This document shows positions 23,625-35,461 of a stretch of 64,000 bases of DNA, one piece after another. The translations under genes and the position numbers were made by a program. Source of the DNA: Adiantum capillus-veneris (lineage: Eukaryota; Streptophyta; Polypodiopsida; Polypodiales; Pteridaceae); assembly GCA_014529385.2 (NCBI GenBank), contig CM043970.1:66169996-66233995 (forward strand). Reading direction: 5' to 3'. The stretch's first letter is position 1, and each line of letters starts with the position of its first letter. The notes under the pieces were generated by a model that had not been told where the DNA came from, made no database searches, and saw only the letters and a program-made list of their open reading frames with translations.

Positions 23625-25175
23625 TGTAACATTTAATGCACTAGTAACTTGTGTGTAGCCGAAATTGATAACTAGTGAGCATTTCATTAAGAACAAGTTC
23701 CTAATGAGCATAGAGAGAGTACTTAATTGAGAAAGCAACATAGCAATTTTACACCTAGCTAATTTGGTATTGACACTACTTGAAAAGAGAGAGAAATAGA
23801 ACAATTGACAATAGTTGAGGACAGGATTTACATGGAACCGGTCCCCCCTCCATAAAGTCTTTGTATTATAGCTCCTCCCATCAAAGGAGACTATTGTACA
23901 ATACAATCTTTGTGTTCCTTTATCAAACTAGTTGGTGTAAGGAAGATGGAAGCTTCATACACCAAATTATGCTTGAAACACACACCTAGTGTCCCTAGCC
24001 TCAGTCCCAAAACCTCACACACCTTCAAAAATGGTGAGAGCTAGCAGGGAATGAGGATAGATTGAGAGGAAGAAGAGGTATCTTACAAGAAAGAATTATT
24101 CTCCGGACATAATCACTCTAATAGCATAGCTTAGTAATTAGCACGGTAGAGGAGATGAGAATGCCATATAAGTTTGGCTCTTGGTTGAATTTGCATCCCA
24201 TAGCCAAGAGTTGTTGGTGTAGACCTCTACTTCTCAATGCTTGGAGAAGGAGATGGAGTTCTTCTTGCACACATGAGTTATGCGTGTGTGGTGTGTGCAA
24301 CAATGAGTTAGAGTAAAAAGAAACCTTCTCTCTCATCTTGGTCGACCCCCCTTGCTAATTGCTCATGTTGGCATCCCATTGGGCCCTGTAAAGCTTAGCC
24401 AATCATAAATTAGAAGCATAATTGCTAGCCTTGTGTCTCCCTTTCCCCTTTTGTGAGAGCTTTAGGTATTTAAATAATTCAATTAAACTCTCATTGGACC
24501 TCTCAGTCTTCTGTCCAATAGGAATCAGGCAAGCCATTGGGCTGCTAAATGCTCATTGGACCCCTTGGTAGACTGTGCAATAGTCTTCTAGGGAGCTTAA
24601 TTTCTATTGGTTCTTTTATCAAAAAAAATTTATTAAACAAAATTTACTCTAGCTTAATTCTCATTGGTCCACCTCTATGGCCATCCGATTGGATTTGAGG
24701 GGAGGTTGGGGGCAACTTGCATAGGAGCTTGATATGTGTCCAATATTCCCTTTTTGTAAAGGGGGAGCCTTTGAGTGTATGTGTGTGTGTGTGTGTGTGT
24801 TTCTCTCTCATCCCCTATAATATGGGCTCCCCCCCTCCTTCATAGGGATGTGGGAAGACTTTTTAGTCTTCCCATGACCATCCAATTTTTCGCTACATTG
24901 GCCTTTGGACAATTGAATAAAAAATTAGGAACCTTAGCCTATGGAAGTTTTGTTGGAGCTAAACCTTAGGTCTTTTAAGCCCCATTGAAGCACATTGCTC
25001 TTTGTAGGCTGTCCCCCTTTGGATTCCTATTTTCCCTCCTTTGGATCCGTGACAGAGACTGGTCTGGCAGCTTTACCAATATTCTAGCTTTTACTCCCCT
25101 GGTACTTCCCCATATTATATGATCAGTTTAACATGAGAAAATCATTTGGAAGTATTAGATATTAGTTTTACGACA
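23625..25175 (-). repeat. Gypsy 5' LTR (1551 bp)
   Basis: Runs from TGTAACATTT on the plus strand (element end ...TGTTACA) to CGACA at 25175 (element start TGTCG). It contains a GT run at about 24779-24800. It is the uninterrupted counterpart of 4292-4693 plus 17501-18640 and was used to demonstrate that insertion. Confidence 0.92.
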
Positions 25176-25365
25176 CAACTTCTTGTCTCCAAGGAATAAA
25201 TCAGTCTTGAAGAATCTGATTTGCCATGTCCTTTGGACCCACTTGCAAATTTTCCCTGCGAGGCCTCTGATAGCCGAGCATTCCATGAATACGTGAGATC
25301 CTCACTAGCTAACTTGCACCGCAAGATCGACCCGACACAATCCTATCTTCATGCCCGTTGGTATT
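25176..25365 (-). mobile_element. LINE-A, continuation on the other side of the gypsy insertion
   Basis: Resumes the LINE directly after the gypsy element (the first five bases are the duplicated caact). It aligns with 41226-41440 of the second LINE copy, with shared blocks CAGTCTTGAAGAA, CCATGTCCTTTG, CCACTTGCA, CTTCATGCCCGTTGG (CTTTACGCCCGTTGG in the other copy). Similarity stops near 25365, the 5' truncation point. This part would encode the zinc-binding C-terminal region of ORF2. Confidence 0.8.
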
Positions 25366-26488
25366 TCCCTTTTTATTTTCTATAGTAGAGGCAATAACTA
25401 AGCATTTGTTTTTCCTATATCTATGAAACAGGGATATTCTATAGTGGGTCACACGTTCTTTCTGATTGTGACTTTTCACCATGTCTAAAGCATAAGTTCT
25501 AGAAATTTGAGCTATTTTTCATATTTTAGCACTACTTTTCTCAACTTTTAGCGGGGAACATTAGAATATTTCCTTGGTCTCTTGCCCAAACACTCTCTTC
25601 TTAAGCATTTGCCGATTTAGGGACATGAGTTTCAGCAATGTGGTTGCAAGATAAACTAGCCTCACAATTACTTGAAAATCTCCCTTGAGAATAAGCACTA
25701 CACAATAGTTGACACCAAGGTGGCCTACACACTCAAAAAGTATTCAGAGTTTTGGGCCATCCAACCTATCGAATATTTGGCCCTATTAAGTACAATTTTG
25801 TCTGATTCCTTGTGTAGAGCTTTTGGGCCAAGGTGAAATGCAATCTATAAATAAATTATTCCCAATTAAGACCTTGCTTTTAATGGTTATGTTAGTCTAG
25901 GATAAAGGGGCCAATATAAGGCCATGTAAGAAAAAAATAGTATTTTTGGGGGGGATTTTTCATATCCGGTCAGATTTGAAATTTGAAGAGTGCATTCAAT
26001 TCCTCATGAAAAGACGTATTAGATGATATCAAGATTGATATTTTTTTGATTTTGCCTCAGCACTCTATTTGAAAAAGCGTAGTTCTGAGGGCTTTTTAGA
26101 AAACAGAGACACTCAAGCCCCAATAGTAGTACACTTTTTAGCAAATCAGATGTGGACACCTAAGCAAGATTCCAAGCATATTCCTTTTTTTTGTCTCTCT
26201 TTTGGGGGTGGATCCATCTTCCTTTTGGGGGGTGGTTCCTTATTGGCCCCTTTACCCTAGATGGACCCTAAAATCGTTAAGTCCAATTTCTTTATAAGCG
26301 AATGCTCAACAAAAATCATCTTTGGCTTGTTAAAACGAGCCTTGCTTATTTGTTTTTATTATGAAGCCGAGTTTTCTTATTTGACTTACATAATTGATAC
26401 AATTTTTGCAAGTTGGTCCAATTTAAATTTTTTAAAACTTTGGGATTCAATTCTTTTAATATATTAACATTATCCGCTTTCCAAAAGG

Positions 26489-26523
<35 letters not shown>

Positions 26524-26703
26524 CATTATAGCAAGCCATTATGAGACTTCACCTTGTTTTAACTCGACGTAATCTCTTGTATATTTTATAAAGAGGAAAT
26601 TTTACAACTTTGAAGTATATTTTTAAATTTTCTCAATTTTTGGGAGGATTTTTCTCTTTTTCTCTTGCTTGTAACCGGCATTATTACTTTCATTTAGCAC
26701 AAT
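25366..26703. other. No recognisable gene
   Basis: AT-rich, with a (CT)n microsatellite at 26491-26521. No domain similarity, terminal repeats or extended frame is visible. It may be old host sequence on the flank of the LINE. Confidence 0.5.
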
Positions 26704-27003
26704 CACTAGAACACATCGTGTAAAAACCGGTGCCTATACAGACGCAAATAAACGGCTTAAAAAATTTCAAAACGTCGATATAGGCATCAAAACCATACCA
26801 TCAGTATGCGCGTTGGTATATTATGTGTCGATATATGCGTTGGAAATTACAGGCGCTAGTATCGACGCACATACCGACGTCGATATTAGCACTCATACCA
26901 ATGTGTATATCGACGCCAAAACCTGTACAAATTTTATGAGCAGAGAGGATTGGCAACTGGTGTTGCATGTACTCTAGCACCAACGACCAATCCTCTCTGC
27001 TCA
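26704..27003. other. Possible CACTA-type terminus with subterminal repeats
   Basis: Begins CACTAGAACACATCGTG, followed by many short repeats in both orientations built on GTCGATAT, TATCGACG and GCGTTGG. This is the layout expected of an En/Spm (CACTA) element end, where the transposase binds clustered subterminal motifs. A TNP2-like fragment on the minus strand about 10 kb to the right supports it. No matching partner terminus was found, so the call stays tentative. Confidence 0.38.
26937..27003. repeat. 26-bp inverted repeat with 15-bp loop
   Basis: The arms 26937-26962 and 26978-27003 pair at 22 of 26 positions, starting with a perfect 17-bp TGAGCAGAGAGGATTGG. The loop is TTGCATGTACTCTAG. 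A transcript would form a strong hairpin. It could be a fold-back end of the CACTA-like element or, less likely, a small-RNA precursor. Confidence 0.75.
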
Positions 27004-27099
27004 AAATTGCACTCCACTGACATTTTGGCTAAAAATTAAGCAGTATTATATGTATATATTGACAATGTAACCATTTCCATAAGAAGATTTTAGAACTAT

Positions 27100-27780
27100 A
27101 ACCATAACAAAATTCACAAACCATAATCACACCAAGATTCCAAAACATAACCATAACAAGATTCCCAAAACAATAACCATAACAAGATTCACAAACCGTA
27201 ACCATAACAAGATTTCCAAACTATAACCACATTCTCAAACCATAATTATGACCATAACATGCTTCCAAAACCATAATCATAACTATCACAAGATTATGAA
27301 ATAATAACCATAACGATAGCATGATTCCAAAACCATAACCAAAGAGCAATTCCATAACCATGTCCATAACATGATTCCAAAATCATAACCATAACCATAA
27401 CATGATTCCAAAACCATAACCAAAGAGAAATTCCATAACCATAACCATAACATGACTCCCCAACCATAACCATAAACTTAAGCAAATTTCAAAACCTGAT
27501 TCCAACACCATAATCACAACCATAACATGATTCCAAAACTATAACCAAAGAAAAATTTTGTAACCATGATCATAACAGGACTCCAAAACCATAACCATAA
27601 CCTTAAGCGGGTTCCAAATCCATAACCATAACCATAACATGATTCTAAAACCATACCCATAACCATCCCAAGATTTTGAAACCATAACCATAACCATAAT
27701 CATAATAAAATTTCAAAACCATAACCAAAGAGAAATTCCATAACCATGATCACGATAAAAACCATAATAATGTATATAAT
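27100..27780. repeat. CCATAA-rich degenerate array
   Basis: About 0.7 kb of imperfect repeats mixing the hexamer CCATAA with spacers such as CATGATTCCAAAA. The superposition gives a loose 40-60 bp higher-order pattern, for example near 27300-27480. It is not the plant telomere repeat (CCCTAAA). Confidence 0.85.
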
Positions 27781-27899
27781 TATAACCAAAATAAAAAATG
27801 AGTATATGAATATAACTAGAACCATAACTGATGTCTAGGTGTACAAGAACCAAAAGCATAACCATAAATGACTATACATCAACTATACTCAAAGAAAAC

Positions 27900-28325
27900 A
27901 TACACATGAACCATACTCGTCAAGGTAATGCCTCCCACTCAATGGCCTCTCCCTCATCCTGAAGCTGACATAGAAGAGATGATAGTCCATGCTTGAATCC
28001 ATCCTTTTCTTTTTGATGTGTCAGAGGATGCTTCATGGCAAGTTCCTATAAGATAAACACTTGACCATAAAATAAATATTAGAAAAACATATGCACAAAG
28101 GGTAATTGAATAATGTATGATACTTACAAACTCATGTCGAAGAGTCTTGTAGCTGCCACTTTCAAGATGAGATGATCCTACACACTCCATGTGTACTCTA
28201 GTTGCACCTCTTTGCTACTGGAACCTGTCAAGATGCTCTTATGTCTCTTGTGCAATCCCTTCCCACTCCTCTACGTCCAACCATGCCAGCTTTGGCTCAT
28301 TATTCTTGTACATGTCTCTTGCCTC
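27900..28325 (-). other. Unrecognised segment beside the LTR insertion
   Basis: The minus strand just left of the insertion reads EARDMYKNNEPKLAWLDVEEWEG (about 28325-28257; the first 20 residues are the best part), which looks coding. It may belong with the CACTA-type remnant on the far side of the insertion. I could not assign a domain, so this is a suggestion only. Confidence 0.3.
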
Positions 28326-28681
28326 TGATCCTTAACGATACGCAATTGTACTCCTTAATCACCAATTATTAGAATTATGCTATGGAGGGTGAAGCCTTAG
28401 CTTAACCATGGTGTTAGGATTAGGGTTAGAGAGATAGTGATTAGTGTTAGGTTATACCAAAAGCAAGAGCAGAGAGAGAGAGAGAGAGAGTAGACACAAT
28501 GATAGGACTCAAAGTGAAATCGATTTATTAGAGAGTAGCCTCTATCTAGGCTTAGTGTTTTACAATCATTGGATAGAGTGGTTTTGCATCCTCTTGCTAT
28601 AGGACCATGTCATCATCTATCCTTTCCTAGGTGGCTAGAGGGCTTTTCCACGTGGTGCCACAACTTGAGATTACCCTGACA
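28326..28681 (-). repeat. LTR-X 3' LTR
   Basis: Matches 35062-35461 over most of its length (shared GGCTATGGAGGGT, TTAGGGTTAGAGAGAT, TTTATTAGAGAGTAGCC, TCCTTTCCTAGGTGGC). It has a shorter AG run (about 28470-28490), which explains most of the length difference. Confidence 0.85.
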
Positions 28682-30377
28682 ATTGCCCCCTTAAGCCAAA
28701 CTTGGGGTTTTACAAAGACCATGTTTTTTTACATTCATATGTTCATAACATGGTGTACTCCTAGGTTAACATGATTCATACATCATGTCGGTTCAATTTG
28801 ATTTATCACCATGGTTCAATGCCCCATGATACATCATAGTGGTTCTCAATTGGATTTATCACTATGGTTCAATGTCCCATGATACATCATAGTGGTTCTC
28901 AATTGGATTTATCACTATGGTTCACAAGTGAGACTTAGTAGGTTCAATGGTAGTCCTAGGTAGTACAAGACATTTTATTCATTCATTTTGTGTAAAGGGG
29001 TAATTATGTATATCCCCTCCAAAAATTTTATCTCCTGTCTTTGTCATCATTGTTGGTTGTCATCTTCATTCTTTATTTTTTTGGCTTCATAAGTTGTCAT
29101 CTTCATGTTGTTGTCTTTTCCTTTATCTTTATCTGTTGTCATCATATCTTCATTGGTCTATGTAGAGCGTGTAACCTTCATGGCCAATGGTGCAAAGCAC
29201 GCATACACGTCAATGTTTGTGCTACTTGTGTGTGTGCTCACCATGATGGGTGGTCTTACCACGAAGGACTCCTTTGGCTAGTGCCTAAAACCCATGTTAA
29301 TGTGCATAGTGTCTTTGTACACAAATAGTACATACGTTTTGAAAATGGTCCTCTTCACAAAATTTCAAGCTTTGATCTCACAAAAATTGAGAGTTCTCGT
29401 CTTTATATCTTCTTGTCTCTCTGCAGGCAGTGTGAATAGCTTCTTAATTGGTGCCAAAACTCGCAAGGAGTTTAGGGATGGTAAGCCCATCGTGGGAAAG
29501 AGCTCTTGCTTGGTCCTTTGTGCAATTTATGGGAAGCTCCTTCAACTGGGAAAGCTTTGGCTCTGCAGTTGTAGCCATGGGACTAGGCCCTTGCAAACTA
29601 GAAAAGGATCCAAAAATCCCCACTAGGGCAACGTCACGTCTAGAGACACCATGAGAACAAGCTCCTATGGACCCGACGATAGTTTATATGATAGTTTGAA
29701 TTTTGGATTTTCCGTTTGTCCAACTTCCCCAATTTAAAATAAGGTAGAGTTGAATCCATAACCTCGTGACACACCAAGATTAGGGATTTTCCCCTAGACC
29801 ACATCACCAACTCCGCTTGCTTGTTGGGAGGGTGCTTTTTGTAGTAGTTTTTCTCTATAGAGCAGTTAGTCAAGGGCACAAAAGCATCAAAAGAGCTCAT
29901 AATTGAGCTTAAAAGGGCTCAATAAAGAGCTTTTTCTGGGGCCTTGATGAATACAATTGTGTACTTAGGTTTGACAAGGGCTTGAAAAAATGCACACACG
30001 CAATTGCTTACACACACCTACACATATCACAAAGAATGGGCTATGGGGTTGAGAAGGCTCTCGATTTCAAAATGCAAAGGTCATAGGTTTAAAGGAAAGC
30101 TCTTGAGCAACACTTCTTCCACACACAAGTCACACTTCAAATGACGACTTACACAAAGAGTAATTGGAAAATTGAAACATGCAAAATGTAGGCTAAATGC
30201 AAGGGAGAGTGCAAGGGCTAAATGAAATGAAGATGATTAGTCAATTAATATTGGTAAAGTAGAGGAATTCCCCAATTAATGTAGCGTGGAAATGATGCAC
30301 ACTAAATGAAACATTGCACACATATGCACAATTATTAAAAGGTAATAAATCACTTAATTAAGAAGGGTAGTGGCTCA
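28682..30377. other. LTR-X internal region, left part
   Basis: No gag or pol similarity was found. At 28790-28930 a 53-bp unit (CCATGATACATCATAG and following bases) is repeated about 2.5 times. Short open frames on both strands have no recognisable domain. Confidence 0.6.
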
Positions 30378-33300
30378 TGTTGGAATTGGGGTTGGAATTG
30401 GGGTTGCAGGGAAACACACACAAATTGAAAAGGACAAAGTAATCTCAAGGCACACAACAAATAGTGTATTACTTAGTGTGTAGTGGAAAAGATAAGATAT
30501 CCCTAGAGTGATGGACGTACATACAATGCACGGAGGGAAAAACATCCTAGTGGCACATAATCCAAGCTGATCTCTCTTGCTGAGAGCCTCTCCCTGAGTA
30601 GTGGTAATGCACCTCAATGTGCTTTGTCCGAGCATGAAAATTTGGGTTCCTCACAAATGCCAATGCACTATGATGTCAGTGTAGATAGTGTTGCATTGTC
30701 CTGTCTAACACCCAAATCAGCCATAAGGTGTCTGAGCCATACACACTCAATCGTAGCTGTGAAGACTGGCTTGTACTCAGCCTCACAACTAGAATTGGCC
30801 ATAGTAGGTTGCTTCTTGCTCAACCATGATATGCATGAGCTATAGAGCATGAAACAAAAACCAATCATGGACACTCGTGTGTCAAAACAACCAACCCAAT
30901 TTGAGTCCAAAAAAGCATGTAAGTCTGGCAGCAATGATCCCCCCTTGGGTTAAAACAAGCCAAGATGTAAAGTGCCACTCAAGTAGAGAAAAATCCTCTT
31001 GACAATTTGTCAATGCTTGGACTCTGTGTCGCTGCATAAATTTGCTGCCCTGTGAGACTGCAAATTGAATATCCGGCCTTGTGTTGCAGACATAAATAAG
31101 GTAGCCAACAACACTTTGGTAAAGAGTGAAATCGGCAGGATCATCAAAATCATGAAGATTCAATTTCAAACCTGTTTCCATGGGAGTGGCAATAGGTTTG
31201 CAATCCTCAAGTCCAAACTTACAAATTAATGTCTTTGTGTAGCTTGGTTGACACAAGACAATACAACCATCACACTATATGCCCAAGTAATGATGTGGCA
31301 GCCCCAAAGCTTTCATCTTGAAAGTAGCATTCAAATTAGCCTTAAATTCAGCAATATGTCTCTCATTTGGTCTAGTGATAATAAAGCAGTGACATAGAGA
31401 ACCACAATGAGAAGTACATAACCCTCACGCTTTACATACAATGTGCTTCTGGTTGGAATGTTATGAAAGCTTCATTTGACCAAATGAGTATCAGCCTTCT
31501 CATACCAAGCACAAGGAGATTGCTTCAACCCATGCAAATATTTCTTACATATGCACACTTTATCCTCTTGTCCTTTCTTGACAAAACCGCGAGGCTACGT
31601 TACATAAACTTCCTCAAATATGTCACCATTCAAGAAAGCAGTAACAATGTCTGATTGATGTACCCCAACCAAAATGAGCTGCCAATGCACATTGAAAATG
31701 CACAATAGTCATACGTAGTGATCAATCTCACCATCCGTCTTGCATTTCAACTTGTAAACCCACTTCGTAACAATGGCCTTTTTTCCAGGAGGCAAATCAC
31801 AAAAATTCCATGTGTCATTTTCTATAAGTGAATCATATTCTGATTGCATGGTAGCCATGCAACTTTATGAATTCTATGCTTCATAAAAAATAGAGGTTCC
31901 TCAACATCACATAAACTAGACACAACCAAAGCATAACAATCTGATGCATAAGATGCATGGCAAGAACCTGAAGGAGTACAACTAGACAAAGGTGCATCCA
32001 ATTTACTGTCACACAAATTATGCACCAACCATTTAGGCATACCTCTAGCCTGCTCATTCTGAGCCCTTTCCTCATCAAGTACATCATGTATATTTGCATC
32101 AGTAATAGGCTGATCTGTAATATTTTTAGAAACCCCCATAGGTTGTACATTTTCCTCACACTGGAATTTACATTCAAACTTCCACCACTAAAAAGAGGCA
32201 ACAAAGTGTCATAAATGTCTTGTGAGCTTACATTAGTGTCTCTAGTACATGACAATAAGGGATGAATAAAATCTTCCACAAACACAACATCCTATGAAAC
32301 CAAGATACGCTTTGTTTGTGGGATGATACAACCTGTAACCTTTGCTTTCAACACTATAACCAACAAAAATACATTTGACAGCCTTATCATCCAATTTTTT
32401 GCACTGCGTTTGTGGCACCAAAGAATATGTCAAACAACCAAAAACATGCATGTGCTCAATAGAAGGCTTTCTATCATGCCATGCTTCATATGGAGTCATA
32501 GACTGCAAAATTTTTGTAGGGCACCTGTTAAGTACATAAGTGACACATAATAGCCTCAAGCCAAAAGGGATGTGGCAAAGCTTGACTTTTGACTATACAT
32601 CTTGCCATTTCCGTAAGAGACCTGTTTTTCCTCTCAGCAACACCATTTTATTGAGGTGTCTACAAAACTATACATTGGTGTTTTATACCATGACTAGCCA
32701 GAAATGCATTAAATTCAGGAGACATATATTCCCCCTCGATTGGAACGGAGGGTGTCCATAGTACATTTTGAGACATTTTTATCCATAGCCAGAGATTTCT
32801 TGAAGCACAAAAATACTTCGGACTTCTACTTAAGCGGATACACTTATGCATGCCTGGAGTAGTCATCAATCAAAGTCACGAAGTAAAGGTAATTGCCCAA
32901 GTATGGAGTTTTCATGGGCCCATAAACATCACTATGCACAAGCTGTAACCTGCATGTGTCCCTAACTGAGAGCACTATACATCTATCATCCACAAATTTG
33001 ATGCAAGAACAAGTCTAGCAAGTGCAGATTCAGACAAAAGATTCTTCTTGATCCCACATATATACAATGTATCAACAAGTGTGAAAGAACTGCCATTCGC
33101 AGTAGTAAGGACAATCTTTCCAACTCCCTGAACCTTATAAGAGGCATTGTTGGCACAAGTGACTGAATTCCCATGAGGAGTCGACTCAAGAGAGGTAAAA
33201 AAATCATGATGTGAGGTAATGTGCTTTGTAGCACCACTGTCAAAATACCACATATGAATCTGCAACAACTGACAAACATGCATCATGGACAGAAGAATCA

Positions 33301-34946
33301 TAAGTGCACTCTGCTCTAAAAGCCCATTCTGCATCAACATCATCATCACAGCCTCCTTTCATAGAAGACTCAACAATAGCTGCATTTGTAGTGGAACCTT
33401 GTAGTGGAACTAGCCTCTTTCTTTTTAGCCTCTTTTGCCTTCAACTTAGGACATTGCTTGATCAAGTGATCATTAGCTTTGCAATAATGGCAACGCATCT
33501 TCTTTTTTCCTCTCACCAAAATTCCCAAACAAATTGCTGCCAACGGAAGCATTAGGAAAAGGTGATTTATCACTCGTAGAAAAACCATGAGAAGTGGCTA
33601 CTTTGCTGTTACCACCTTTTCTTTGAGCAGCAATAAAGGCCTTTTCAATTGCACGCTGTCTAGTCCCGTTTTTTCTAGAAGGTGACTCTTGCAGTAGCAA
33701 TGTGAATAATGCATCAAACTTGACAACTTATTCGATTTCCTTGGATCATAAGTCTCCAAGTACTAGCAAACATCTGGTAAGAATCTGGCAAAGCATCAAG
33801 AACATTCTGCACAAGGGAATTGTCAGAAATGACTTCGCTTGAAGAAGTAAGTTTCCCATTGATATCCTTGACACCAGTAAGGAAAGGGTCCATATTATCT
33901 TCCTCATGCAGAATCTTTGACGCTAGCTCTTTATGCAACAATGCAATTTGAGTCTCATTGCAACTTGCATAAAGAACAACCAGAATATTGCAATCTTGTT
34001 TTGCAGATTTTGTTGTACAAATGTGAGGAGTAACAATCCGCTTCACAAACAACACAAGCAATGCATGAGCTTGTGCATCTTTTATATCCCAATGAGCTTG
34101 TTCAACCATAGGCAACAGCCATAGGCAAAATAGCTCTGGCAGCAACAATCCTACCACCAAAAACCTGCAACATCCTCAACATCGCCTACATCCACCTACA
34201 TTCTCAAAACCAGGACGTACATCAATGCCTTGCATAATATTCTAGACACCCTTTGACAGAAGGACATGTTGCATCATACAAGCTCACATAGGGTAATTTT
34301 CCCCATCCAATCTATCCTCAACAATAAACATCTTGAACACATATGTGTTGTTGTTAGCCATGGCAAATGTTGCACTTGATGTGAAAACTGCTTGAAAAGA
34401 GGAGAAATGAAGCGGGAAAAACACGTGTTATATATCACAAACTGTAGAATTCTGTAAGGGATATGTTATCCAGAAAACTTTATTGGCAGAAATTTTGCAC
34501 AAAATGACGAAATAGCCTGCGTAGTACTGCCTGTATCGGAAACAAACGCCGAAATGAGCCCAAATCAAAACTCTGAGTAGACCAAGCTCTGCAAATTATA
34601 TCAAAATATTTGATGACCTGCTGATGCTTGCCAAAGCTCATAGAAATTAGAGAAAGTGAGCGGGCGTGTACTGGAGTTGTTGGCGACTAAGCTCGAGAGG
34701 ATGCAACCTACTTTGATACCAATTGTTGGAATTAGGGTTGCAAGGAAACACACATAGATTGGGGAAGACAAATGATTCTCAAGCCACCCAACAATGAGTG
34801 TATTACTTAGTGTGCAATGGAAAAGATAAGATAGCCCTAGAGTGATGGACGTATATACAATGCACGGGGGGAAAAACCTCCTAGTGAGCGAAAAAATGCC
34901 CCGGTGGTCTATTCACACACATCACTACCACATGTATATGGTAATA
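30378..34946 (-). mobile_element. Degenerate Ty1/copia element (Copia-m)
   Basis: Minus-strand element flanked by the duplication gctca (30373-30377 and 34947-34951). The 5' LTR is 34724-34946 (223 bp), with a PBS (minus TGGTATCAAAG) at 34711-34721. The 3' LTR starts at 30378 but breaks off near 30560, where the sequence jumps into RNase H coding sequence, so about 200 bp spanning the end of pol and part of the LTR are deleted. It belongs to the same family as the plus-strand copia at 47692-52844. Confidence 0.88.
30560..34361 (-). pseudogene. Copia-m gag-pol
   Basis: Minus strand, ATG at 34361 (MANNNTYVFKMF). Recognisable in order: gag (34160-33714), CCHC knuckle CHYCKANDHLIKQC (about 33500-33460), protease WYFDSGATKHITS (about 33250), integrase parts (32870-32240), RT (LKLNLHDFDDP ... 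at 31200) and RNase H (LDSNWVGCFDT and SSCEAEYKP at 30920-30750). Frames shift repeatedly and much of RT (31260-31800) has stops. Every block has a clear counterpart in Copia-p. The element cannot encode Gag-Pol and lacks the end of RNase H. Confidence 0.87.
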
Positions 34947-35061
34947 GCTCATTGGTATTTCCAAGAACATGGTCAAGATTAATTAGTAATGCTAATGATT
35001 AGGGAGATATTAGAGAGAAATTAATTAAGCCTAAGCATGAATTGTCTGCTTTGATACCACT

Positions 35062-35208
35062 TGATGGGTTAGTCGATGCAAAAACATACTCCTTAATCAC
35101 GAATCATTAGCGTTAGGCTATGGAGGGTAAAGCCTTAGCTTAACCATGGTGTTAGGGTTAGGGTTAGAGAGATGGTGATTAACATTAGGTTATGCCAAAA
35201 ACAAGAGC

Positions 35209-35273
<65 letters not shown>

Positions 35274-35461
35274 AGACACAATGATAGGACTTAAAGTGAA
35301 ATTGATTTATTAGAGAGTAGCCTCTATATAGACTTAGTGCTTTACAATCATTGGCTAGAGAGGTTGCATCCTCTTGCTATTGAACCATGTTATTGTCTAT
35401 CCTTTCCTAGGTGGCTAGAGGGATTTCCCACATGGTGCCACAAGTTGGGCTTACCCTTACA
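35062..35461 (-). repeat. LTR-X 5' LTR with AT/AG microsatellite
   Basis: Counterpart of 28326-28681. It includes (AT)n at about 35209-35231 followed by (AG)n at 35232-35270, an expansion relative to the other LTR. Confidence 0.85.

Larger units (their letters stand above)
4292..25175 (-). mobile_element. Ty3/gypsy chromovirus, whole nested span
   Basis: A minus-strand LTR retrotransposon flanked by the 5-bp target duplication caact (4287-4291 and 25176-25180). Its 5' LTR is 23625-25175 (1551 bp). Its 3' LTR is split into 4292-4693 and 17501-18640 (1542 bp in total, once the 5-bp duplication at 17496-17500 is discounted). A PBS complementary to initiator tRNA-Met lies at 23612-23623, and a purine-rich tract (minus AAGAAAGAGGTAA) abuts the 3' LTR at about 18641. 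Gag, protease, RT, integrase and chromodomain remnants lie between. Numerous stops and frameshifts, and a likely loss of most of RNase H, show that it is dead. The first LTR dinucleotide at 4292 is TC instead of TG. Confidence 0.9.
28326..35461 (-). mobile_element. Small non-coding LTR element (here LTR-X), interrupted by copia
   Basis: Related terminal direct repeats at 28326-28681 and 35062-35461. A PBS TGGTATCAAAGC on the minus strand lies at 35048-35059, and a purine tract (minus TTAAGGGGGCAAT, 28682-28694) precedes the 3' LTR. The LTR starts TGTCAGGG or TGTAAGGG and ends CA in element orientation. Without the nested copia the internal region is only about 1.8 kb and shows no gag or pol. 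It is therefore a non-autonomous element. Flanking bases (28321-28325 and 35462-35466) do not match, so the target duplication is eroded or the ends were rearranged. Confidence 0.75.
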
